64,000 nucleotides of DNA from the NCBI GenBank assembly GCA_019925795.1, contig CM034307.1:41627201-41691200 (forward strand). Direction: 5' to 3'. Numbering within the stretch: the stretch's first letter is position 1; the number at the start of each line of letters is the position of its first letter. Position numbers and translations under genes: made by a program. Source of the stretch: Dendrobium chrysotoxum (Eukaryota; Streptophyta; Magnoliopsida; Asparagales; Orchidaceae). The notes beneath the pieces are model-generated. The model ran no database searches, was not told the origin of the DNA, and saw only the letters and a program-made list of their open reading frames with translations. This document shows, piece after piece, positions 12,334-24,149 of this stretch.

Positions 12334-12668
12334 CTTTTGATGAAATATACTTCATATCTCTCTAAATTCTTGAGAGCTTATATCAAGGTTTCTCAAAGAT
12401 CTTTTGATATTAGAAGAGTTTCATAGAAGTTGAGCTGTGTTGGGATTTTTTCGAAATGGGAAATGATATTATACTTTATCTTTTTATTTGCATCAAATTT
12501 CTTCTTATGATCTTTAGAGATAATTTATTCATTGTTTACTATATCTTTTCCTTTGTCTTACTTGATAACCCTTTTTTTAGTGACGGTGGCAGTATTTTAC
12601 CACTTATTAACTTTACTTAGGCCACGTTATTCGACTCAGCCTCATCTGATGAAGTTTTTGTATGTTCA
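12334..12668 (-). pseudogene. Outer element polyprotein, downstream side of the inner insertion
   Basis: On the minus strand this holds a LISGKILPPSLKKG-like run, with a counterpart in the inner element (LRDGKILPPSLP near 23,530). It therefore belongs to the gag-to-protease linker of this family. It continues the frame that ends at 36,159 on the other side of the inserted element, supporting the insertion point at 12,668/36,154. Confidence 0.7.
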
Positions 12669-12699
12669 TGTTGGAGGAAGTTTTGAAAAAGGGATTTTT

Positions 12700-13385
12700 A
12701 AAAAGTTTAGCTTTCTTTGAGAAATTTGATATTAACTTTAGATTTTGATTTTGAATTAAACAACCCATCAAAAAAAGTATTACAAGTTTCCTCTTGGATA
12801 TCATATCCAGATTTAGGAACGAATTGCATATGACCTTGAAAGGTCAAAGTGAAGTTCAATCAAATATCTAACTATGATATTCTAGGTTAATTATCATTAA
12901 TTCATATCCAAAGTTTTATTAACAAGTGATATATCTCCCCAAAAGAAGGAAATATCATCCATTAATCGTTTGGACATGACGATAACAATCGTAATTGGCT
13001 CAATTTTCTCAAAGAAGACAAATTTATGTTTTGAAAATTTCTTTTGGAAAATTGGGAATTATGTTTAAATTTCAACGCTAAAGTCAAACAAACCATTAAG
13101 GATAATATATCACCTCGAAAGGCGAAGATAGAATCTCTCAATGGGTTCAGATCCAGAGTTATAAATTTTCTCTTGAATGTCATAGCCTGATTTAAGGGAG
13201 AACCCCATATGACCCCAAAAGGTCAAAATAAAGTTCAGCCAAATATCAGATAATGATAATCAGGAGAAATGATTTTTAAATTCATATTCGAATCAATGTT
13301 AATACATGATATATCTCCCCAAAGAAAGAAAATATTTTCAGTTAGCAATCGTTCAATTATGATGATGACAATCATTATAAATTTG
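12700..13385. repeat. Two-copy direct repeat inside the inner LTR, about 300-bp unit
   Basis: Segments near 12,700-13,000 and 13,030-13,385 share ordered landmarks: a 'gaaaatt' or 'gaaattt' start, 'tttctcttg(g/a)at(g/a)tcata', 'catatgacc..gaaaggtcaaa', 'tgatatatctccccaaa.gaa', then a 'cgt..cgataacaatc' end. The same pair is in the other LTR at about 28,190-28,560 and 28,590-28,930, so the duplication predates this insertion. Confidence 0.75.
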
Positions 13386-15720
13386 ATTTTCTAAAGGAAA
13401 TATTAATTAGTTTTAAAAAAATTGATGTATGCTCTAAATCTCTTACGAGCGCAAGCCCTCATAGTTAATTACATCATAGGAACTTGGAGTTTCCTATAAA
13501 GACTCTCAATTAAAATAACGATAGAAATTTTGTTTAAAAATTTTCTATGAGTGATATCAAAGAGGTAAAATTAGAATTTTAAATGGGATTAGAACAGGAT
13601 TGAGCACTTATTTTGAGATTTAAGAAAGAAGAGTAGGAGGCACTTTAAGATTCTAAAATAATTCAGAAGTGCCTCCACTTAATATAAGTGTTATGCTTTA
13701 AATTTGATATTAAGAAAAATTTTAGTTTGAGTTGAACATTTTATTAAAAATTTATGATTATATTCCCTAAGGTTGGGGTCCTATAATTTAAAATCTGCTT
13801 CGGATCCTAAATTCAAATTAGGCACCAGACGATGGTGGCCCGAACCTATCTAAAGCAATACAAAATCTGGACTTATCTCGACCTGGATTGGGGTGCCAAC
13901 TAACCACCTAGGCGATTAAAATCCATGAGTCTAGTTATTTTATGAAAGAATGGTAGGGACATTTTTATTAAAGTTTTTTAAGAATTGGGACCGATATCTA
14001 GAGCTTATCCTAATTGGGCCCTTGACTTATATGAGATAAAAATGCTAAAGAGAAATGCAATTAAAAGTTTAGATATTTTTTTAATTTGTTACTAGTGTAA
14101 TGCATGCTAGTTGACTCGATTAAATGCAAAAAATTAGAATGAAGTAGTTTTAAAAAAGCTTAAAAGATAGGTTTTATCTTGAAGATTACAAAGATTCCCC
14201 TTAACAGATCTACAGCCTCATAGGCCAAGTGTCTGTAAAAACTCGCAGGTGGGGATGTGCCTAATAAAAGAAAAAAAGATGCATCAAAGATGTTTATGTG
14301 AACTCCCAACGATTCTGGGATTTAGATCGTCAGAGTTTCTATGTTATCTAAAATTTTATTTTTAGTTTTAATAGAAAAATGTTTTACGTACCCTCACGAG
14401 CCTCCGCGTATTCGGGCTAAAATAAAATTGACATAAAAATGTAAAAAAATTAGAGAAAAGCAGGTAGAATCATATACGAAAGCAAAGTAAACCAAACATC
14501 AATAAATATAATTAATTCTTCAAACTAATATTTATGGGCAAGTGCCTTATTTATTATAATCTAGAATTACATAAATTAAAGGTTGTCTATCACCACTAAC
14601 TATAAACCCGGATTCTAATCCTAAGACAGACATAACTAGACTTTGAGTGGGATACTCTTCTGTCTTCAGCTCCTCGGTCTTCTCCTCTTCGGGCTCTTTG
14701 GATTCATTGTACTTAAATACTAAATGGGAAGGAGAACTCTACACTAGAGCTAGAGGTTATTCTTCCCACTTTGGGTAGTGTAGTGATCCAAAATTAAACT
14801 TCTAAATAGAAAGTGACTATCCCCCTAAGAGGTATCTTTTCCTCTTTGGAATTTAATTTTGGGTATAGGTGTCCCAAACTCAAAGACTCTTTCACAAGTC
14901 TTAACTTTAAATGATTTATATTGATGTAAAAATAAAAAATCTAGACTCTCCTACAGGACTATCCTAAGCTTTTAATAATCAAATCAATTTTTAAGAAGTT
15001 ATTTATATGTACAAAAAAGTAAACACACTTGGGCCACGCTCTTTTTTATTTAGGTTCTAAACAACTGAAGCACCTGTAATAGTTATAATTATTATTTATT
15101 TAATCCCCTTTATTACCATATATGAGTGTGGCCACCTACATAAAATTGAATTAGTATAAATCATCCCTAACTTAGAGGTAAATCTAACACACAATCAATC
15201 ATATTAATCCATAGAGTGCATAAAAAGTAAGTAAACATATCAATCAATTTTACTCACAACATGTAATAAAATTTCAAAAAACTCAGCACACAACAGTAAA
15301 GTAAACACCAACCTAGCCTAAATCTAGAGTCGATTGTCCTAGCCAACCATCTAAGGTGTGTGTAGAAGGTTATGTGGTTGGGATAGGTCCCAAAATGGGG
15401 GACTTATTGGAGTTATCTGATGTTTGAGTTTTTTAAAGTTTAAAGAAGAGATTTATGTTTTAGTTTAAATATTAATATGTTAAATCTTAATTAAGATATA
15501 TTTTAATTATTAAATGATTACTATCTTTGTTGCTCACCGAGGCCGTGAAGTTTATTTCACCTTTTTTAGGGCTAAGTTAATAACCTCGTAGGCCTAGGCC
15601 AACTAGTAATAATAGAGTTTGATTAAGTTAATTTAGTTGGTTAGGAATTAAGGATTGATTAATATTAATTAATTCAATTAATTATTAATTTTAAAAGTTA
15701 AATTAATTTACATTTTCCAT

Positions 15721-15995
15721 CAACATATTCGTGGCATTGTGCTACCAGGCATTAGGAATTATGCCTCCTTAGGACACGTAGCCCCGCAGCCCGAAGTAGT
15801 CCATCCTAAAATTTTTATTGATGTAATTGAATTAAAGATTTTAATTTGATTAAATAATTAAAAGTGACTTAATTAGGTTGTTTTATACTCTATTGAATCC
15901 ATTTGTAACGTTGTGCCATCGGGCTCGAGGAACCAGACCTTCTTATGATACGTAACCCTGCAGTCCGGAGTAGTCCATCCTAAAAACTTTATGTT
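15721..15995. repeat. Direct repeat inside the inner LTR, about 175-bp period
   Basis: The core 'acgtagccccgcagcccg' followed by 'agtagtccatcctaaaa' occurs near 15,776 and again, diverged, near 15,953. The partner LTR has both copies near 31,460 and 31,637. These are the only GC-rich islands in a long AT-rich stretch. Confidence 0.75.
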
Positions 15996-17199
15996 TGGAG
16001 TGATTGTTGTGTATTGAAATATTAGTTAAGGATTTTATTCATCAAATTAGGATTTTCTTATATTTTTATTTATTATTGAATTTTTAGAAATTTTAGAATT
16101 ATTTTATTACATTAATTAAGGGTCAAAAAGTTAACTTTTTAAATTAAAGTAAATTTTGAGAGTTTCAGATTTTTAATAAAAATTAAGTCTTATGACAAGT
16201 AATTTGACTATTAGTTTGCTTAATTTGGAGTTTTCTATAAAAAATTATGATTTTTTTAAGTTTGAACATAGATTTGAACTACGGTTGACTAGAAAGTTGA
16301 ATGTTTGATTTGATTTTGGAAGTTTGATATTTTTCAAAAAATATTAGATTTTAATTATAGCTGAATGGCTTTGAGTTTGATTAATTTGAAATTTTTAAAA
16401 TTGATTATGATTTTTCAAAGTTTGAGTATTTTTAAAATTTTTTAAATTACCTTAATTTAGAGGAATTTTTTATTTTTATCCAAATCAGTACTAAACCCCT
16501 CAGAATCACCCCTAAAGATCATAAATGGCCTGAGGGTATTTTTCCAAGCATTTTGGGAATTTTTTGGATTTTTTAAATATTTTAAGTTAATTATTTCAAT
16601 TAATTATTTATTTTCCTTAAAAAAATAGATTAACATTAAATCATGGGCTTAATCAAATGATATTATTTCTAGATTGAGGATTTGGTTTTGAGCATTTTGA
16701 TATTTTACTCATAATTTTTGAATTTTATTTGAATTAATTAATAATTTTTAAAATTCCTGGCCTAATTAAGAGTTAATTTAGGATTACTTGCATTTAGGTT
16801 CTAATGAACTTCAAGGCCAGCAGACTCCTAATCTATATGGGGTATTGTCAATATGTTTGAGTGTTATTATTAACTTAGTCCCTAAAATTTTCTAAATACT
16901 CTAAGCTTATTTCTAATTTTTGTCTTTATGTATGTCACTAGGTTGATGGGGCTCAAATCAATGTTCAACTAACCCTTTACAAAACACATATAAGGGCACA
17001 AATATCACACTCAAGTCCTTAGAACTAGGAGAACCTAAGCTAAGTGGACTTGTGCATCCTACACACCCAATGAATAAAGATAATTAACATGAACAATAGT
17101 TTGATTAATGAATTATTGGAACACAACTATTCATTAATCTTTGTACATGATTTCAACCCATATAGGCTCAAAATATGTTTAAAGTTCTAAGCTCACCCA

Positions 17200-17980
17200 A
17201 AGCCTTCAAGATTTAATATATATAATTTCAAATTTAATTTTAATGTTAGAAAATAGGTTGATTTTAGGACTTTCTAAAAAAATATATAGCTTTAAAATAA
17301 TTTGAAAATAAATCTAAAAGAGAAAATTTCAAAATAGTTTTAAAAAAGTTTTAAAAAAATAAAATACTTTGATAATTTGGAATTAATTTGAAATAGAAAA
17401 TTTCTTTTTTATTTTTAAAAATTATTTTTAAGTTAAATTTTAGTTGAATATTAATTAAACATTTAAATGTCTAAATGAATTAGATTAATAAGTTTTTAAT
17501 TTTAAAATAATTGAATGATATTCTCTAATTTTGAAAATAAATAAAAATTTAATTATTTGAAAATATTTAAATGAAAATTAATTAAATGGTTAATTAAATA
17601 TTTAATGAATTGAAATTATTTAAAATACTTAAATAAAATATTTTTAAATTAACTTCAATTTTTAAAATAAGAATGCCTTAAATATTTATCAAACAATTTA
17701 AAATCTATTTTAAAATATAATTTTAAATTTATAATATATTTTAATCATCTCTAATTAAATATCAATTTAAAATATTTAAAATTTAATATTAAAATAGTTT
17801 AAAAGATATTTAATTTTTTAAATCAATATTATTTTTTTAAGTTAAAGTAATTAATTTTCTAAAAATTTATATATAAACTATGAATTTTTCTAATTTAAAA
17901 TTAATTTTTAATAATTTTTATAAATTTTTGTTAATTAAATAACATTTAAAATATAATTTAGATTAATTAAAATTGGTTAA
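17200..17980. other. Extreme AT-rich stretch in inner LTR
   Basis: Almost pure A/T sequence rich in 'taaat' and 'aattaa' runs, shared with the partner LTR at 32,920-33,660. No coding signal. It ends sharply at a GC-richer segment starting 'ggttaacggtgg' that holds 'cggatcgattccagggtaacg', conserved in both LTRs. Confidence 0.7.
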
Positions 17981-19540
17981 CGGTGGCAGACGTAACAACA
18001 GGCCACGCGACACAATCCCGTACGTCGGATCGATTCCAGGGTAACGGGGGGCTATGTGGCATCATCCGGACCGTGAGATCAAAATCTTTTTAACGGAGGG
18101 GTATTAATTGCCAATGATTGCTCCATGGTAATCAATTGTAATCATTGCCAGACGCGGTGTCGCGGCGACGTGAGCCACTTATTTGCCTCAGCAGGGCTCG
18201 GACGTCATCGGATCCTTCGAGCCAGACGGAAGAGTTAACCGCAAGGTCGAATGGGAGGTCGAACGAAACCATATATTGATGTGATCTAAACCATTGATCA
18301 CGCGATCAATGGTCTAGAAAATGTACACTTAATGGAGACTATAAAAATGTCCTTGGATCACTATTTTATCTCATTCTTTTGATCAGATCAATCATTTAAT
18401 TTGATATTTTAAATGTAGCAACTAGATATGAACAGAAATCATGTGGAGTAAAAAACTCAGCTTAAAATGCACTATATAAAATGTCATTTAAAAAGTGTGG
18501 TGACCTAGGGCTATGGTTTATGAGGGATTTTACCATTGGATCATCGAGATTTTTATATGGTTGAGCTTGTAGACTATCCTCGTATGTTTTTCCTCCTAAA
18601 TCTGCAGTCTGATAAGCTATGGATTGCCTGGAAGGAGCCTTGGATGGATTTGGCTTGAGTTTGCTGGAGATTTTGCTGACAGCGAGGTTTGGGGGGTGGG
18701 TCTCTATTTGCAAGATATAGAGGGAGGTCTGGAATGCCTAAACAAAAAGAGTTTGGGCTATAGAGAGGCTTGAGTAGAGAGATAGAGTTAGGGATTGAAT
18801 GAACTCTCAAAGGAGGGTTTTACCCTATTCAAGTCTCTTGGAGGCAAATGGATGGTTCTGATTAATCAAGGACCTCCCTTATATCCTATCCACGTGCCCC
18901 AGGCCATTGGGTGGCAAATGGAAAGGCTGGATCAAGCTATTCTCCTATTGGATGCTTTGGACTAACCAAACAACAAAAACCAGAAGGAGATAGGCTAGTA
19001 TGTGATCTTGACTACTTGGAGGGGTTTTGAGTGTTTGTTGACCAATTTGACTGGTCAATAGTCAACTTGACTGCCCAAGTGGCATATGAGGGTGCCTTGG
19101 GTGCTGGAGTGATGAGTTGGGGAGGGCTTAATGGTCAAAGGTAGGAGCTTGAATGAAAGTATAAAGGTTTAATGAGAATTAACCAAGTGACATTAGGTTG
19201 ACTTGGTCAAAATCATTTGGATTTGGTTGGCCAAGGCTTGGAGTATACTTGAGTCATCCATAAGTGAAGATTTGAAAGTTTGAAAGGTTTGATTTGATCA
19301 AACCGGTTGAAATAACGCATTTTGATTCTTAAGGAACTATTGGGTCAACCTAAGTAGATATGATCAACAAGGTTGACTCAAGATCTAGGTTTAGGCTTAA
19401 TAGGTTTGAAATAATATTTGAAGTTTGTTATAGGTGGTTTCAGGGGTCTAATTGGTCATCTAGGTCAAATCACTTATTTGGGCCCTTAATAAGTCATTAA
19501 GTTAACCTAGGTTGACTTGGTAAACCAAATTGACCTAGAG

Positions 19541-19789
19541 GCTCTCATTTGTCTAAATAATGTAGCCTCATCTGATCGAACGATTGACGGTACAACGTAT
19601 TATTGACTAGCGCATACGATAAGGCATGTTTCTTAATCTTGTTAGCGAGGGATTTGTCCTAGGGAAGTTTGCCCTCTCGAAGGTAATCGATTAATGGTTA
19701 CCTCTAATCACCTTCTACATCAGTCGTTGAAGAGGCAAAAAGGATATGGGGAGATTGCTTATTGATGTGCTCCAAATCTATAGGGGAAA
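19541..19789 (-). pseudogene. Integrase N-terminal stub of inner element, truncated by deletion
   Basis: The minus strand encodes a PLIDYLREGKLP segment, then KHALSYALVNNTLYRQSFD, matching the conserved lead-in to the integrase zinc finger. The match continues only a few residues (DQMRLHYLDK) and then ends where the LTR begins. The zinc-finger His/Cys residues and the whole catalytic core are absent, so the element cannot supply its own integrase. Confidence 0.8.
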
Positions 19790-20270
19790 TGACCTAATAA
19801 CCTTGAATCTCTATAGTAATGGAGTTTTGTTTTAGGCATGTGAATTCCTTTGCAAGCTTTATTAGGGCATCCTCCATAGAGTTGCTTCCACGGGAAACCT
19901 TACACAAAGTTATGATGGGAATCTGATCAAGTAGATAACTAGTGTATTGATGATACTTGAGGAGGTTAAGATTCAAAACCTTATAGGTTCCAATAATCTG
20001 GTTGATTACCAGTTAGGAATCACCAAATATTTTAATCTCTTTAATCTCCATTATGATTGTAAGTTCCAAACCCGTTATCAGAGATTCATTCTTAACCTCA
20101 TTATTTGTACAAGGCACTGATAGATGATAGGAAAAATGCATCATCCCCTTCTCCGCATTATAAAAATTAGGCCAATTCCAGCTTTTCTAGGAATCATAGA
20201 TTTTTGGATTTTGCCCCATTAAGAGGACGCCGCACCATCAAAATATAATTCCCAGACAGGATCATTGGAT
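19790..20270 (-). pseudogene. RNase H domain of inner element (broken)
   Basis: The minus strand encodes ELYFDGAAS (first catalytic Asp), AGIGLIF and, at the end, VSRGSNSMEDALIKLAKEFT, the conserved C-terminal Asn-x-x-Asp-Ala motif of RNase H. Stops interrupt the middle. It lies between RT and the integrase stub, in the expected order. Confidence 0.82.
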
Positions 20271-20939
20271 TCCTTTAAACTCATGATTTGTTCATCAGGT
20301 AAATCAACATTTAAAGGAGAATCCAATGACAGCTGGTGCGCCGTAATGAAGTCGACAACAACCTATCCTTTTACACCATCCAAGGAATGAAAGTGATTTC
20401 AAATTGGAGCAATATGATAGACCACCGAGATAAACGTCTTAATAATATAGGTCGGGTCATAAGATATTACAAGAGATTGACTTTGGGAATCAAACTGATT
20501 GAAAGAGAAATCATGTAATGCCGTAGCTTTTGGGCTGCAAAAAATAAAGTAAGATAATGCTTCTCGATCGAAGAATATCAGATTTTCATAGGAAGAAGTC
20601 TTTAGCTAAGGTAATAGAGAACGTTCTCTTTCTTCTCATCATTAACTTGAGCTAACATGGTACCTAAAGACTCATTTAGGGCCGCAGTATAAAGGATCAA
20701 AGATTTCTTTAGAATAGGGGCTGCCAAAACTGGTGGATTAGAAAGATATTATTTGATGTTATTAAAGTCATTCTAACATTTCTCGTCCCATATGAACTTA
20801 GCATCCTTCTTAGCTAGGACGGAGAACGGTTGCCATCTTCTAGAAAGGTTGGAGATAAACCTCCTTATATATGCTAGCCTACCTTAAAGGGACCTCAATT
20901 TGGTAAGGCTTCTAGGAGGTGTCATATCTAAGATAGATT

Positions 20940-21973
20940 TAATTTTGGTAGGATTAATCTCGATTCTATAGTGTCTTACTACAAATCCTAAGAACTTTCA
21001 TGAAGTGACACTGAATGCACATTTTAAAGGATTCATTTTTTAGGTCATAGCAACACAACCACTCGAAAATGACTCGTAAGTCATATAGGTGAGCCTCTAT
21101 AACATTGCTTTTGACAACTAAACCATCGATGTAGCACTTGACTTGATTATGAATTAGATCGTCAAAGATTTGAGTCATGGCCCGCTAATAAGTTACATCG
21201 ATATTTTTAAGGCCAAAGGGCATCACCTTATAGCAAAAGATTCTTACAGGAGTCCTAAATGTAGTGTTTCTCTCATATTCTAGGGCTATCTTGATTTGAT
21301 TGTAACCAGATGATCCATTCATAAAGAAGAAAATAGCATGTGATGAGGCAATGTCCACCATAAGCTCAGGTATGGGTAAAGAAAATTCATTCTTGGGATA
21401 TGCCATATTCGGATCCTTATAGTCAACACAAATCTGAATTTAACCATTTTTCCTTCAAATTGGCACAACACTGACCACCCAAGAGGGATGCTGTTCTTCT
21501 CTAATAAACTCAGCCTCAACCAATTTCTTGATTTCAAAACTGACTTGTTGCTCGATCTCTAAATGCATGTGTCGAGGAGCTTATTTATTAGGAATGACAT
21601 CATGTCAAATTTCAAGTTTATAGACTACTATGTCGGTAGATAGACCCAGCATTTTATCATATGTCCAGACGAAGTAGTCCCTAAATTCAGATATAAGTTG
21701 AATTAGATCCTGAGACTCATCCTCGCTCAATAGGGTACTAATGAAAGTGGGGCGAGGGTCATGGTTGGTTCCCAAGTTAATTTTCTTTAACTTATTGACT
21801 GTCGATTTAATCTCTTCCTCAAATTTAGGGAGTGTATCTTGAGCTTGAAGTTCATCGGGATCATCTAAAGTCTCCAAATAGAGTCCATCGAGAGGACCGA
21901 TGACTTCAGTAGGCATATTCTGAGATTTAAGATAGTAAGTTATCATTAAGTAGTATTCATCATAAACAAACAA
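20940..21973 (-). pseudogene. Reverse transcriptase of inner element (catalytically broken)
   Basis: The lead-in FRDYFVWTYDKMLGLSTDI (21,973-21,605) matches the same segment of the outer element. The RT core on the minus strand includes FFFMNGSSGYNQIKIALEY, MPFGLKN and CYIDGLVVKS. Two of the catalytic aspartates have changed: FMDG is FMNG, and the YVDD box reads YIDG (about 21,120-21,131). With several frameshifts as well, this RT is dead. The outer element retains both motifs. Confidence 0.92.
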
Positions 21974-22904
21974 ACTAATGGTACCAAAGACGATAAATCT
22001 TATCTAATTTTTCTTGATTTTTATTTGTCAAATATTCTCATGGTATCTAGCTTGACCTTTAGTCCATCAATATGATACGGGACCTTTAGAAAAAGAATTC
22101 TTCACACAAATAGGAAAGTAGCTGAAAGGTAATTCTATTAACTTATTGGAATTTGCCTCCTCGAGGGTTACATCACTCTCATCCTTCGAGGAGGAGAGCC
22201 AGGAAAAATTTTCTTGACTTTCCTCTCTTCACCGCTTAGGTTAGGGGCCTTTTTAATCTCTAACCTTGCAACCTTGTCGGTCGACGGTGGGGTCAAGGAT
22301 AGAGCTTCAATTCTCCAACTAAGCTTTTCATACATCATTAATTCGAGCTCATCACTTTTAACCTTTAGAACATTATCCTTAACTCACTGTCATGATCTAA
22401 AGTGAGATCAAACTTTGGAGGAGTATTCGCAGTTTGATAATTAAAAGGAATCATAACACCCCTTCTTTTTAATTCTTCATCGGAACTTAATTTTGGATCA
22501 ATATATATGGGGGTTGTTCTTCTTTCAAATGAAGCATAGCCTCGACCACGTTCCCTTAAAGCCATCCTCCCACCTCTTTGAGGTGACATGTTTGGGGGCC
22601 TAAGGACAACGATATCGATGTCATCTTTACTAGGTAATTCTAGCATTTCTTGATCTTTTCCTTTCCTTTTTCTTTTTTTTATCCTTGATTTTGGTTAGAT
22701 ATTTACACACCCATTCTCTTCTCAATTTTGATCTCAATTTTAGAATGGGGAGAGGACCTTTTTGGTATGAAATATGTAGCGTCCTCGTAGACCCTGATTT
22801 CTTGAATTAAGAATGGTTGCAAATCACCATTAATTACGTGTTCAATGACATCTCATTAGTACTTTACGCATTGATGTAGGGTAGATGAAACCATCCTATA
22901 TTCA

Positions 22905-23245
22905 TGAATTTAAGGCCTACCTAGAAGTGCATTAAAGGATATGGCCGAATTGATGATATAAAATTTTGCTTCAATTTTTAATTCTCCTATTTCTAACAAA
23001 AGGGTGATCAAACCCAAAGCCCTCTCGCCTTTCTCGTTGAACCAACATAGCACCAACTTATCAGTGGTGAGGTTACTTGTATTAACTCGAAGATAGGTAA
23101 GGGTGTTTACATTTATTACGTTGACCGATGAACCCAGATCAACAAAGACTTTTGATAACTTGAAATTGCCCATATTTATGGTAATATAAAGAGGATGATT
23201 GTGATTGGCAGTACCTAAGAGTAAGACTCCATCTGAAAATGTCAC
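22905..23245 (-). pseudogene. Aspartic protease of inner element
   Basis: A 111-residue minus-strand reading frame has HPLYITINMG, then VFVDLGSSVNVINVNTL in place of the DTGSS active site, and ends with ISFNALLGRP, the conserved protease end. The active-site Thr is Leu here. The frame is open across the domain, which suggests the mutation rather than a stop is the main damage. Confidence 0.88.
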
Positions 23246-23416
23246 CCTAGGATCTCTTTAAAGTAGAGAGCTTCATTTTTTGAGGTTGAAGTGAGTTGAG
23301 CTATGCATATCTCTCTTATTTCCTTAGATAGGATGAGGGCATCATAAATGCTCAACTTAGCTTGAAACTTCTTAAGATGAGCTAGGCCTTTATAATCAAC
23401 CTTAGGGACACCTAAC

Positions 23417-23938
23417 TCAGGACCTAAGGAGTGGAGGGAAGATTGGATTGTTGAGGAAGATTGAGAATTGAATCATTAGGGACAACTCACTTTCCTTTAT
23501 CCTGAGGGGCAAGCTAGGAGGTAAGATTTTGCCATCACGAAGTTGCACATGCTCGATATCTTCAGGAGGGTAAACTAAGGCAGTGTCTACACTCACCATA
23601 GGTATTGGAACGTCATTTTCTGAAAGGGAGTCATAATCTGAGAGGTCTATCATGATAAGACCTCCTTGAAAATCAATTTGAGGGAAGTCACTTTCTAATC
23701 AGGCTTCAAATTTGACTTCTCCTTGAAGATCAGGTTTTTGAGTACTCAAATTGATCTCAACAGAATTTTTAATTGATGGGGAAGAATTGTGAATTTGTAT
23801 TTCATTCTTATAATTAATCATCAAAACAGGCATAGAAGGATACTTTTTATTAATTTTGCGATCCTTTGCCTTTGATGGGGCAAAATAAAAGTCTGATAAT
23901 AAGAGAGGGGAAAGGGTTTTTATACCACCATCCACCAT
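23417..23938 (-). pseudogene. Gag-protease linker of inner element
   Basis: Two minus-strand frames (23,938-23,699 and 23,653-23,417) precede the protease. The second contains VQLRDGKILPPSLP, which is shared in form with the outer element. No enzymatic domain is visible; the region is acidic and serine-rich, as expected of a spacer. Confidence 0.65.
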
Positions 23939-24149
23939 TCAGATATATCTCTCATATACATACTTCCTCTTTACAAAAATATCATTTTTTTATCATTTAA
24001 TACAATAGTTCCTATGACTACTAGAGAGGGAAGCAGCTCAACATCCTCTTGCGAAGCATCCAGATCAACCTCCCAAATTGGGTCATAAGCTGTCGTGGTA
24101 AGCTATTGAGAAAGATGAAAAGATTTATTAATCGACTTTTTAAGTGTCT

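Larger units (their letters stand above)
12669..19543 (-). repeat. 3' LTR of inner element, 5'-truncated
   Basis: It aligns along its length with 28,163 to about 35,315 at roughly 10-12 percent mismatch by eye in sampled stretches. Homology stops abruptly near 19,543, where integrase coding sequence begins on the other side. About 840 bp of the start of the LTR (element direction) is missing. It lacks the LINE-tail insertion seen in the partner at 29,112 and an approximately 95-bp stretch present there at 34,645-34,740. Small ORFs inside (12,613-13,183 and 18,462-18,810) are not supported as genes. Confidence 0.88.
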
